From: Bacteroides intestinalis
GTDB lineage: Bacteria; Bacteroidota; Bacteroidia; Bacteroidales; Bacteroidaceae
NCBI RefSeq assembly: GCF_902364365.1
Contig: NZ_CABJDN010000011.1
Coordinates: 124,001-188,000 of the forward strand
Direction of reading: 5' to 3'
Length of the DNA stretch: 64,000 nucleotides
The notes under the pieces were generated by a model. It did no database searches. It had not been told where the DNA came from and saw nothing but the letters and a program-made list of their open reading frames with translations. How positions within the stretch are numbered: position 1 is the first letter of the stretch; every line of letters begins with the position of its first letter. Position numbers and translations under genes: made by a program. Shown here piece after piece: positions 6,692 through 14,993 of this stretch.

Positions 6692-6823
6692 TCAAGGAAT
6701 TTCATTAAGCCAACGACTAATATTGCGTTCTTCGGCGCTGAACTCCACACCGAGCTTTATCACTTCGCGTCCATCCGCCTGATAAGGTATCAGGTAGCCT
6801 TTTTCATCAATCTGTTTCAAGGC
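6692..6823 (-). pseudogene. Detached C-terminal remnant of the AAA-ATPase/PD-(D/E)XK gene
   Basis: In a frame shifted from the ATPase ORF, the minus strand reads ALKQIDEKGYLIPYQADG, continues REVIKLGVEFS, and stops at 6692. This is the conserved C-terminal end of the AAA-ATPase-like/PD-(D/E)XK family. It abuts the premature stop of the main ORF. About 100-130 residues that normally lie between the two pieces, including the nuclease core, are missing. Confidence 0.7.
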
Positions 6824-7956
6824 ACAAGAAAATCCACAAAGCCATAGCGTACTTCATCATTAGGAAACTCCAACAGGTAGTTGCGGAAACGCTCATCAAA
6901 ACCCTTTATTGTCAGATAACCGCTCTGATAAATCAGCGGAATAGGATTGTTGGAATCTACCCGATACTCGGAGAATACGGAAGCGGGTGCCTCAATGCCA
7001 TCGAGCAAGGTGCGCAAGTCGTACTCCGTCTTCTGCAACATTTCAACAAGAAAAGTCGGAGTACCGGTCTGAAACCAATAACTTCCCAGCTCCATATTGC
7101 TGAATGCATTCAGAACACTGAACGGATTGAACATACCTTCTCCTCTCGGGTGGAAATGATAGCCGTCATAGTTTTTGGTCAGTGCATCTACCGTTTCGTC
7201 AAACGTGAGATTGTTTATCTCACCAAAATGTTCTATTTCCGGGACAAAGACCTTGCACAACTCCTCTTTCGTAATGCCACACACAGCAGAATAGTAATAA
7301 TTCATGCTGATATCCTGCAACTGGTTCAAATCACTGAATACGCTGACTTGCGAGAATTTCGTGACTCCCGTAAGGAAGGCGAAACGCAGGTAACGGTCGG
7401 CACTTTTCAGAACACCATAAAAAGCTTTCAGAGTTTTACGATAGTCTTCCAGCAGCTCATCATTGCCAAGGGCCTGTAACAGTGGTTTGTCATATTCGTC
7501 AACCAGAACCACGACACTGCATCCGGTTTTCTCGCTGGCACGGCGGATGATGCCGGAAAAGCGGCCGAAAAGAGTATTTTCATCAATTCCTTTACCATAT
7601 TGAAGTTCCCATTGACTCAGTTGGCGACTGAGAATATCATACAACCGCTCCGATGAATCATACTTTTCCGCATTCAAGTCAAGATGCAGCACAGGATGCT
7701 TTTTCCATTCTGTCTCCATTTGTTCGATGGCAAGTCCTTCAAAGAGCTCCTTTCTTCCTCCGAAGTAAGCCTCGAAAGTAGAAAGCAACAAACTCTTACC
7801 GAAGCGGCGGGGACGGTTAAGGAAATAAGGTTTGCCGGTATTGGCTATCTTCCAGATAAAAGCCGTCTTATCCACATACAGATAATTACCTGTCCGTATA
7901 TCTTCAAAGGTCTGTATTCCGATAGGAAGTTTACGAAGTATGTCATTCATTGCCAT
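6817..7956 (-). CDS. AAA-ATPase-like protein, truncated, nuclease domain lost
   Basis: 379 residues. The N-terminal ATPase is intact: FEDIRTGNYLYVDKTAFI, a Walker A-like RRFGKSLLLST (about 50-60), and a Walker B VVVLVDEYDKPLL (about 150). Full family members are about 510-530 residues and end in a PD-(D/E)XK nuclease-like domain. Here the protein stops right after YGFVDFLVP, and the family's C-terminal tail is found just downstream in another frame, so an internal deletion with frameshift is inferred. These genes occur in many copies in Bacteroides and their role is unclear. It lies between the peptide genes and hlyD on the opposite strand and is probably an intruder in the secretion locus. 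Confidence 0.8.
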   Translation of the reverse strand: MAMNDILRKLPIGIQTFEDIRTGNYLYVDKTAFIWKIANTGKPYFLNRPRRFGKSLLLSTFEAYFGGRKELFEGLAIEQMETEWKKHPVLHLDLNAEKYDSSERLYDILSRQLSQWELQYGKGIDENTLFGRFSGIIRRASEKTGCSVVVLVDEYDKPLLQALGNDELLEDYRKTLKAFYGVLKSADRYLRFAFLTGVTKFSQVSVFSDLNQLQDISMNYYYSAVCGITKEELCKVFVPEIEHFGEINNLTFDETVDALTKNYDGYHFHPRGEGMFNPFSVLNAFSNMELGSYWFQTGTPTFLVEMLQKTEYDLRTLLDGIEAPASVFSEYRVDSNNPIPLIYQSGYLTIKGFDERFRNYLLEFPNDEVRYGFVDFLVP

Positions 7957-8022
7957 AGTTTTTCCTTTTTTAGTAATTCAAAGTTAATCATTATTTCCGG
8001 ATAATTCAACTCACGAACTATT

Positions 8023-8078
8023 TAACATAGCGATAACATTCCTATAACCTATCTTCCGCCGCCAACCCCGTACCTTTG
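8023..8078 (+). promoter_or_regulatory. Operator-promoter 6, upstream of hlyD-like gene
   Basis: TAACAT (8023), TAACAT (8034) and TAACCT (8045) at 11-bp spacing. The -7 box TACCTTTG (8071-8078) starts 26 bp after the last hexamer. It has the same layout as the peptide promoters, which links the exporter to the same regulator. Confidence 0.8.
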
Positions 8079-8126
8079 CTTCACAGAAAAAAAAGAAAAG
8101 TATAAATCACTAAAAGACAAAAAGAT

Positions 8127-9314
8127 ATGCTATTACCAAACGAATGGATAGAAAACAGTTTAGAAACTTACATCTATCAGCACACCACAAAGTCCCAGAT
8201 TATTTACTGGGTCGTTCTATTAGCCATTACGGCAACCATGATCGCACTTCCCTTTATTTATGTAGACATTTCCGTACAAGGCAGTGGAGTAGTGCGCCCC
8301 GTAACGGAAAAGACTGAAATTAAATCAGCTATCACGGAACTGGTAGACTCCATTTATGTTCGCGAAGGCGAACAAGTCAGCAAGGGCGATATCCTTCTGC
8401 GTTTCCGCACAAACAGTTCCGACTACAAAATCAACTACCAGACTAACCGTCTGAATGATTACGAGGCACATCTTGCCGACCTGGCATATCTGGCAAAAGG
8501 CGAGCATCCTGCCACATTCCGCTCTCCGGTTCGCCGGCAGGAGTACACTTACTTCACCAAAAAGAAGAAAGAACTTGAAACCTCCCTGACACAAGCGGAA
8601 AAAGAGTATAAACGGAACAAGACATTGTTTGAGAAGAAAGTAATTTCAGAAGAAGAATATGACAAATACTACTATCAATATCAAACCCAGCAAAACGAAC
8701 TGGCTTCATTGACACAGAGTCAACTCAGCACTTGGCAAGCTGACTTGAACAGCTACCGCAATTCACGCAATGAGATGAGTACCAGCCTCAAGCAAGAGGT
8801 GAAAGACCAGGATATGTACATTGTCCGCAGTCCGGTAGACGGCACGCTCGACCAGTTCTCCGGCATATACCGGGGAAGTAGCATTCAAGCCGGACAATCA
8901 CTGGCAGTAATCAGCCCCGACTCCACACTCTGCCTCGAAGTATACGTCACTCCCCGGAATATCGGTTTTATGAGCATAGGTATGCCGGTCAATGTGCAAG
9001 TGGAATCTTTCAATTATAACGAATGGGGCACACTGCCCGGAAAGGTAAAAGAAATCTCCTCCGACTTCCTGACGGACAATCAAGGCAACTCTTTCTATAA
9101 AGTGAAATGTGAAATGGAACAAGATTACCTGACACTGAAAAACGGACAGATAGGAAAGCTGAAAAAAGGTATGACCGCCAGCGCACACTTCATGGTGACA
9201 CGCCGCTCCCTGTTCGATCTGCTTTATCAGAAGATTGACGACTGGGCAAATCCAAGACAATACACCGCTAACGAGATGATGGCAAGCGTAAAAGCACCAG
9301 TTACACAACGTTAA
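8127..9314 (+). CDS. HlyD-family periplasmic adaptor (membrane fusion) protein
   Basis: 395 residues. There is one N-terminal TM helix (about 28-48) after a short cytoplasmic start, a first lipoyl/biotinyl half (IKSAITELVDSIYVREGEQV), and a long coiled-coil hairpin (about 100-225, rich in Glu/Lys/Gln). The second lipoyl half (YIVRSPVDGTLD) and a beta-barrel C-terminal region follow. Such proteins bridge a peptidase-containing ABC exporter in the inner membrane to a TolC-like channel. The partner genes lie at 10.8 and 13.1 kb with matching promoters. Position and regulation make it the adaptor for export of the double-glycine peptides. Confidence 0.9.
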   Translation: MLLPNEWIENSLETYIYQHTTKSQIIYWVVLLAITATMIALPFIYVDISVQGSGVVRPVTEKTEIKSAITELVDSIYVREGEQVSKGDILLRFRTNSSDYKINYQTNRLNDYEAHLADLAYLAKGEHPATFRSPVRRQEYTYFTKKKKELETSLTQAEKEYKRNKTLFEKKVISEEEYDKYYYQYQTQQNELASLTQSQLSTWQADLNSYRNSRNEMSTSLKQEVKDQDMYIVRSPVDGTLDQFSGIYRGSSIQAGQSLAVISPDSTLCLEVYVTPRNIGFMSIGMPVNVQVESFNYNEWGTLPGKVKEISSDFLTDNQGNSFYKVKCEMEQDYLTLKNGQIGKLKKGMTASAHFMVTRRSLFDLLYQKIDDWANPRQYTANEMMASVKAPVTQR

Positions 9315-9379
9315 AAAAACAAATAATCAAGTGAGATAGATATTATTCTTCGAGAAATTACTACTTTTATATTCAAATA

Positions 9380-9987
9380 ATGCATAACAGTATGAACGAG
9401 GAACGATATTTCTTACATTTTAAAGGTGGATTATATAAAATGTTAGGCATAGCCAAACACAGCGAAACGCTGGAGGAAATGATCGTCTACCAAGCCTTAT
9501 ACGGAGAGCATAGTATTTGGGTCCGCCCTAAATCTATGTTCTTCGACATGGTTATCTATAATAATATTAAAGTAAATCGTTTTAAAGAAATATCAAAAAA
9601 CGTTATCCTCCATTTAAAGATGCTATAAAACAAATAACGGTACAGGAGGCTACAGATGAAGTATTATCCGGAATCGCATCTGCTATTTTAGGGGTATGGT
9701 ATTCCTGCGCACAAGAGAACATCTCTCTACAGCAGATTGTCGACGATATACAGAAAATGGGAAAAGGATATGTAAACATGGTTACCTATCCGACCAGAGC
9801 CATTTCACAAGAATGCCAAGATATATTCAATAAAATAGAAGGATTCACCTATAACGTAAATGGAACTACTTTATATTGGTCGTGTGGATATATGACCGGA
9901 AGTACTCCCTGGGCTGAAGAGTTAGAAAGTATAATACAGAATATAAATCCCACAGATAAATGGGCTTTAATCGAATTATTAGGATAA
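9380..9987 (+). pseudogene. DUF1653-like protein, interrupted by a frameshift
   Basis: The first part (9380-9628) reads YFLHFKGGLYKMLGIAKHSETLE and then YQALYGEHSIWVRPKSMFF, matching the short DUF1653 domain. It stops soon after an A6 run near 9595-9600. Adding one A there would continue the protein as KRYPPFKDAIKQITVQEATDE and onward to the stop at 9985-9987. The downstream part also holds the ORF at 9757-9987. Whether this is a real mutation, a sequencing slip or ribosomal/transcriptional slippage cannot be decided here. The joined product would be about 203 residues. It sits 1 base upstream of the next gene, suggesting co-transcription. Function is unknown. Confidence 0.6.
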
Positions 9988-9988
9988 A

Positions 9989-10675
9989 ATGAGTATGAGA
10001 ACGTATGTAAATATCACAAATGACAATAAGCATAGCATTATTGACTCAATGCTGGCCTTGATTGACTCACACACCAGTGTTGAAAGTTATCGTGATGCAT
10101 TTTATCAATTAGGGAAAGCATTGGGGCTCCTGCTGAGTCAGCAGATGCATGATAAATTGGGAAACACAATGTTGGCATGTGCTTCTGAAGACGCAGACTG
10201 GTTAGCGCATGGGGTACTGAATTCTCTTACCCCAAAAAAAGTTTCATTGGCAGTGTTCTGGAACGAAAGACTTTCTTTCGATGCGGAAAAAAAGATTGAA
10301 TATAGCCCTATCGTAAAATCATATATAGAGCCTATCCATAATTGTGAGACATTAATTCTTGTAAAATCCATTATCAGCACTTCTTGTGTTGTAAAAACTC
10401 AATTAACCCGACTCGTAAACGAAATAACGCCCAAATACATATTCGTTGTATCTCCCGTCATGTATAAAGATGCAGAATCAAACCTGAAAATGGAATTTCC
10501 GGAAGATATAAGTAGCAAATTCAACTTCTTAACTTTCGCAATTGATACCGAAAGGGATGAGCATGGGCAGGTCATACCAGGAATCGGAGGCATGGTGTAT
10601 CCTAAATTAGGATTAGGAGATATTCATGAAAAGAATAGATATATTCCACATTTAGTGAGAGAACGCACCAAGTAA
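9989..10675 (+). CDS. Phosphoribosyltransferase-like protein
   Basis: 228 residues. The central part (LILVKSIISTSCVVKTQLTRL, about 112-132) has the layout of the PRPP-binding loop region of type I phosphoribosyltransferases, though the acidic pair usually before it is missing. The C-terminus has PGIGGMVYPKLGLGD and RYIPHLVRER, which I recall from uracil-PRTase-like proteins found in non-salvage contexts. The unusual loop suggests it may bind nucleotides without classical catalysis. It starts one base after the preceding frameshifted gene, so the two are likely one unit. A link to the peptide exporter on either side is possible but not indicated by sequence. Confidence 0.5.
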   Translation: MSMRTYVNITNDNKHSIIDSMLALIDSHTSVESYRDAFYQLGKALGLLLSQQMHDKLGNTMLACASEDADWLAHGVLNSLTPKKVSLAVFWNERLSFDAEKKIEYSPIVKSYIEPIHNCETLILVKSIISTSCVVKTQLTRLVNEITPKYIFVVSPVMYKDAESNLKMEFPEDISSKFNFLTFAIDTERDEHGQVIPGIGGMVYPKLGLGDIHEKNRYIPHLVRERTK

Positions 10676-10695
10676 AATCAACTACCATCCACTTT

Positions 10696-10751
10696 TAACA
10701 TAGCAATAACATTCCTATAACATACCTTCTTTTTTTATCAGTGTAATTTTG
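10696..10751 (+). promoter_or_regulatory. Operator-promoter 7, upstream of the C39 ABC exporter
   Basis: Perfect TAACAT hexamers at 10696, 10707 and 10718, with -7 box TAATTTTG at 10744-10751. Spacing is 11 bp between hexamers and 26 bp to the -7 box. Confidence 0.8.
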
Positions 10752-10795
10752 TCTCATTATTGAAACAAATGTATTAACCACTAAAAAAAGAAGAT

Positions 10796-12967
10796 ATGTT
10801 TTTAAACAAGGGTACTAAGATCAAACAACATGATATCACCGATTGCGGAGCAGCCTGTCTGGCTTCCGTATGTGCACACTACGGACTGCGCTTCCCGGTA
10901 TCGCGCATCCGCCAATATGCATTCACCGACCAGAAAGGTACGAATGTATTAGGACTGATAGAAGCCGCCAACAAACTGGGATTGTCCGCTAAAGGCGTCC
11001 GCGCACAGTTCGATGCACTGTACACGATTCCCAAGCCAACCATTGCACATGTGCTGGTAAATCACAAACAACTTCAACACTTTGTTGTAATCTACAAAGT
11101 GACGAAGACACACATCACATACATGGATCCCGGAGACGGACGGATGCATAAGGTATGGCACGAAGACTTCCGGCACGACTGGACAGGCATACTGGTATTG
11201 ATGGAACCGGAAGAGACCTTCAAAAAGGGAAATCAGCAGACCAGCATGAGCAAGAAATTCCTTTCATTGATGGCGCCCCACAAGTCCGTAATGCTGCAAG
11301 CCGTCTTCGGTGCGCTTGTTTTCAGTATTTTGGGATTGTCCACTTCCATCTATGTAGGCAAAATCACAGACTATGTACTGGTCGACAAAAACACCAATTT
11401 GCTGAATCTGATGGGAGTGATTATGCTCATTATCCTGTTGCTGCGTACCTTCATCGGTGCAATGAAAAGCATTCTGGCACTGAAAACCGGACAAAGAATC
11501 GACGCGGCCCTGATCTTGGGATATTACAAACATCTGCTGACCCTGCCTCAACAATTCTTTGACACCATGCGCGTAGGAGAAATCATTTCACGCGTGAACG
11601 ATGCCGTAAAAATACGTAACTTCATCAACAACGTATCGCTCGATCTGGTAGTGAATATCATGATACTGGTGTTCTCCCTGTGCCTGATGTTCATTTATTC
11701 CTGGAAGCTGGCAGTCATGACCCTGATATCAGCGCCGCTATTCCTGCTCATCTTCTGGGGGTTCAACAAACTGAACCGGAAGTACCAACGCAGCATCATG
11801 GAAAGCAGTGCCGATCTGGAATCCCAATTAGTAGAATCCATCAACTCCATTTCAACCATTAAGCGTTTCGGCATCGAAGAGTATGCCAACCTGAAGACAG
11901 AAAGTCGTTTTGTACATTTATTGAAGAATACCTACCGAAGCATCTACGGCTCCATCATGGCGCAAGGAGGCATCCAATTCGTATCTACAGGAATCACAAT
12001 CGCCATCTTGTGGCTGGGCAGTATTCTGGTTATCGATCAGGAGATGACACCCGGCACGCTCATGGTATTCTATTCTCTGGTGGGTTACGTCATCTCGCCC
12101 ATCGGTTCGCTGATATCATCCAACCAGACTATTCAGGATGCATTGATAGCCGCCGACCGCCTGTTTCAGATTATGGATCTGGAAAGAGAGCAGGACAATG
12201 AACAAAAGATCATTCTGGAACCGGATATGATGGGCGACATCACCTTTGAGAATGTCTCCTTCAGATATGGTTCGCGCAAGGAAGTATTCGACTCCTTGAA
12301 TCTGACCATAGAAAAGGGCAAGACTACCGCCGTCATCGGAGAAAGCGGTTCGGGCAAAACAACATTGATTTCTCTATTGCAGCACATCTATCCCATCCAG
12401 TCCGGATGTATCCGCATTGGAGACTATGACATTGCACAGATTGACAACCGCAGCCTCCGCCGCCGGGTGGGCACCGTCCCCCAACAGATTGAACTGTTTG
12501 CCGGAACCGTTGTTGAAAACATCGCGCTTGGTGACATGGAACCCGATATGAAACGGATTGGCAGCCTGATGAGGCAGCTCGGCCTGATGGACTTTATTGA
12601 CAGATTGCCCAACGGCTATATGACTCAAATAGGCGAACATGGCGCAACCCTTTCCGGAGGCGAGCGTCAGAGACTTGCCATTGCCCGTGCCCTGTATAAA
12701 GAACCGGAAATCCTGATTTTCGATGAAGCCACTTCGTCACTGGATTCCATAGCCGAACGTTACGTAAAAGAAACACTGGATGCACTGGCCGGGAAAGGCA
12801 AGACGGTCATCATCATCGCCCACCGCCTGACCACAGTGAGATGTGCCGACAACATCGTAGTGATTGATAAGGGGAAAGTGGCGGAAACCGGTACGCACAG
12901 CCAACTCTACGATGCAGGCGGACCCTACTTCAGACTGTGGAACGAACAGTTTGCCATGTTCGAATAA
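10796..12967 (+). CDS. Peptidase-containing ABC exporter (C39 peptidase domain)
   Basis: 723 residues with three domains. The N-terminal C39 peptidase (about 1-130) has the catalytic Cys17 in ITDCGAACLAS, a His in LQHFVVIYKV and an Asp in YMDPGDG, so it should cut leaders after Gly-Gly. The six-helix membrane domain (about 165-440) follows. The nucleotide-binding domain has Walker A GESGSGKTT, signature LSGGERQR and Walker B ILIFDEATSSLD. The protein should cleave and export double-glycine peptides across the inner membrane, working with the HlyD adaptor and TolC-like protein in this window. It has its own copy of the hexamer operator. The several Gly-Gly peptide genes at 2.6-4.7 kb are its likely substrates. 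Confidence 0.93.
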   Translation: MFLNKGTKIKQHDITDCGAACLASVCAHYGLRFPVSRIRQYAFTDQKGTNVLGLIEAANKLGLSAKGVRAQFDALYTIPKPTIAHVLVNHKQLQHFVVIYKVTKTHITYMDPGDGRMHKVWHEDFRHDWTGILVLMEPEETFKKGNQQTSMSKKFLSLMAPHKSVMLQAVFGALVFSILGLSTSIYVGKITDYVLVDKNTNLLNLMGVIMLIILLLRTFIGAMKSILALKTGQRIDAALILGYYKHLLTLPQQFFDTMRVGEIISRVNDAVKIRNFINNVSLDLVVNIMILVFSLCLMFIYSWKLAVMTLISAPLFLLIFWGFNKLNRKYQRSIMESSADLESQLVESINSISTIKRFGIEEYANLKTESRFVHLLKNTYRSIYGSIMAQGGIQFVSTGITIAILWLGSILVIDQEMTPGTLMVFYSLVGYVISPIGSLISSNQTIQDALIAADRLFQIMDLEREQDNEQKIILEPDMMGDITFENVSFRYGSRKEVFDSLNLTIEKGKTTAVIGESGSGKTTLISLLQHIYPIQSGCIRIGDYDIAQIDNRSLRRRVGTVPQQIELFAGTVVENIALGDMEPDMKRIGSLMRQLGLMDFIDRLPNGYMTQIGEHGATLSGGERQRLAIARALYKEPEILIFDEATSSLDSIAERYVKETLDALAGKGKTVIIIAHRLTTVRCADNIVVIDKGKVAETGTHSQLYDAGGPYFRLWNEQFAMFE

Positions 12968-12970
12968 TCT

Positions 12971-13026
12971 TAACATAGCGATAACATTCTTATAACATTG
13001 TTTGACCTGTCATTGTCCTACTTTTG
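12971..13026 (+). promoter_or_regulatory. Operator-promoter 8, upstream of the tolC-like gene
   Basis: Perfect TAACAT hexamers at 12971, 12982 and 12993 with -7 box TACTTTTG at 13019-13026. It gives the clearest example of the repeated element. It begins 4 bases after the ABC exporter stop codon. Confidence 0.8.
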
Positions 13027-13074
13027 CAACAACAAAAAGATAGAACCATACAGTAATCAAACAATGTTATTTTT

Positions 13075-14406
13075 ATGAGAAAATTAATGATGATAGGCCT
13101 GGCAATTGTAAGTCTCACCTTTGCCGGTAATGTACAGGCGCAAAATAAAAGATGGTCTCTCCAAGAGTGTATCGACCACGCCATCCGGCACAACATTGAA
13201 GTAAAACAAAGCCGGAACCGCATTGAAAAACTAAAAGTAGAAAAAAGTACTTTAAAAAACAGCTTCCTGCCCGACCTCAGTGCCGGAACTTCTCAGAAGT
13301 TCGACTTCGGACGCTCGCTCAACCGCAGCAACGCATACGAAGACAGCAATACACAAAGTTCCTCCTTCTCCGTAAGCACAGAAATGCCTCTTTTTACAGG
13401 TTTCAGGCGGAGTGCATCCGTATCACGCAACAAGTTCGACCTGATGGCAGCCGAAGCTGATAAGGAACTTATAGAAAACGACTTATCGTTGAATGTCACA
13501 AGCTGCTATTTCCAGATTCTGCTGAACAAGGAAATTCATAAGATTGCTCAGGAACAAATCCGTCTGACCCGGGAGCAGGAAGACCGGACATTGCTTCTGA
13601 TAGAAAACGGCAAGGCGCCGCAATCTCAACTATATGACGTCAAAGCCCAATTGGCAGACGATGAACTGACGGCAACGGAAGCCAAGAACTCGCTCCGTCT
13701 CTCCCTACTCGACCTCATACAGCTCATGGAGTTGCAAGAACATGAAGAGTTCGACATAGATTCTCTTGATGAGAACATATCCCGGACAGATACCATCATG
13801 CCCCAAACCATCTATGCAGCCGCACTGAACTGCATGCCTCAAATAAAACAGGCCTATTATTCACTGCAAAGCAGTTCAAAAGCCATCAAAGTAGCCAAAG
13901 CAGGATATTACCCTACCCTTTCATTAGGTGCGGGTATCAGCACCGGCTATTATCATTCGGGGAACAGTATAAATCCATCCTTCAGGCAGCAACTCCAAAA
14001 CAATATGCAGAAAAGTGTCTATTTATCACTGAGTATCCCTCTCTTCGACCGCTTTTCAACCCGGAATGAAGTCCGCGCCGCACGAATAGAAGAGAGCAAT
14101 GCCCGTCTGTCTTTGGAAAATGAGAAAAAGAATCTATATAAAGAGATTGAAAAGGCTTATACAGATGCGGTGAACGCGTTGGAAAAATACGAATCGACCT
14201 CCAAAGCCGTCGTTGCCAATGAAGAGGCACATCGCTATGCTTTGGAGAAGTATGCCTCCGGCAAGTCGGCCGTATATGAATACAACGAGATAAAGATGAA
14301 ACTGGCAGAGGCGTTATCGAAACAATCACAAGCAAAATATGCATATCTGCTAAAGGAGCGGGTATTGGCATTCTACTCGTGCAGAGAATCAGCGCTAAGC
14401 CATTGA
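13075..14406 (+). CDS. TolC-family outer-membrane efflux protein
   Basis: 443 residues with a signal peptide (MRKLMMIGLAIVSLTFAGNVQA). Two long repeats rich in coiled-coil heptads follow (about 30-225 and 230-430), starting WSLQECIDHAIRHNIEVKQS, the usual opening of TolC-family proteins. It should form the trimeric outer-membrane channel completing the peptide exporter with the HlyD adaptor and ABC transporter. It is the last gene of the locus. A strong palindromic region follows, separating it from the convergent polysaccharide operon. Confidence 0.9.
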   Translation: MRKLMMIGLAIVSLTFAGNVQAQNKRWSLQECIDHAIRHNIEVKQSRNRIEKLKVEKSTLKNSFLPDLSAGTSQKFDFGRSLNRSNAYEDSNTQSSSFSVSTEMPLFTGFRRSASVSRNKFDLMAAEADKELIENDLSLNVTSCYFQILLNKEIHKIAQEQIRLTREQEDRTLLLIENGKAPQSQLYDVKAQLADDELTATEAKNSLRLSLLDLIQLMELQEHEEFDIDSLDENISRTDTIMPQTIYAAALNCMPQIKQAYYSLQSSSKAIKVAKAGYYPTLSLGAGISTGYYHSGNSINPSFRQQLQNNMQKSVYLSLSIPLFDRFSTRNEVRAARIEESNARLSLENEKKNLYKEIEKAYTDAVNALEKYESTSKAVVANEEAHRYALEKYASGKSAVYEYNEIKMKLAEALSKQSQAKYAYLLKERVLAFYSCRESALSH

Positions 14407-14453
14407 TTATTTCTTTTTGCCCGGCTTGTTTCGCATCTCCACAGTAAGCACTA

Positions 14454-14547
14454 CCGGGTGTTGACCTTGACTGACAGGCCTGTCAACCTTGTTTAACCGC
14501 CCTGTCAACCTTGGTCAACCGGCCTGCCAACCTTGGTCAACACCCGG
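14454..14547. repeat. Inverted repeat enclosing short tandem repeats
   Basis: CCGGGTGTTGACC (14454-14466) is perfectly inverted at 14535-14547. The interior has about three degenerate 20-23-bp repeats of the type CCTGTCAACCTTGGTCAACC. It sits 48 bases after the tolC-like stop and could end that transcript by forming a large hairpin. Confidence 0.65.
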
Positions 14548-14607
14548 AAATCTCTAAGAACAAAGGGATATACCTCTGGCTATTAGCAGAATAACATCTG
14601 CCATAAA

Positions 14608-14938
14608 GTAAATAATTTAAGTTTCGTAAGCTTTGTATAAAGCTTATAAATGATAATTTAGCGGGCTGAATTTTAAGCCTGAAAGGCTTGCATTATATAG
14701 CGTAGGGCATCGCCCTACGTAATGTGCATCCCCATTTCTAAGCCCTGAAAGGGCGATATAAAGGTTGATGCTTAATTGCGCCCTTTCAGGGCTTAAATTA
14801 AAGATATACATAATCACGTAGGGCGTTGCCCTACGCTATGTAATATCAGGCTTTCAGCCTGTCTTGATTTCAGGTATTCAGTTCCCTAAATTATCATTTA
14901 TAAACCTTATCAAAGCTTGCGAAACTTGAGTAAATAAA
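14608..14938. repeat. About 330-bp nested palindrome between convergent operons
   Basis: The outer arms (about 14612-14665 and 14884-14935) are imperfect inverted copies, sharing the core AAATGATAATTTA and its complement. Inside lie self-complementary blocks: TAGGGCATCGCCCTA (14703-14717) and its partner at about 14819-14833, and GCCCTGAAAGGGC (14742-14754) paired with 14779-14792. It resembles REP/BIME-like intergenic palindromes. It probably serves both converging transcripts as a terminator, or is a mobile repeat relic. Confidence 0.7.
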
Positions 14939-14993
14939 TGTATCGCCCCGATATGGGGCGACTGTGAAAGTGAGAGTAACTTGATCCAACTTT

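Noticed and set aside
14454..14547. Possible CRISPR-like array
   Set aside because: Only three degenerate units without unique spacers, and no cas genes in the window.
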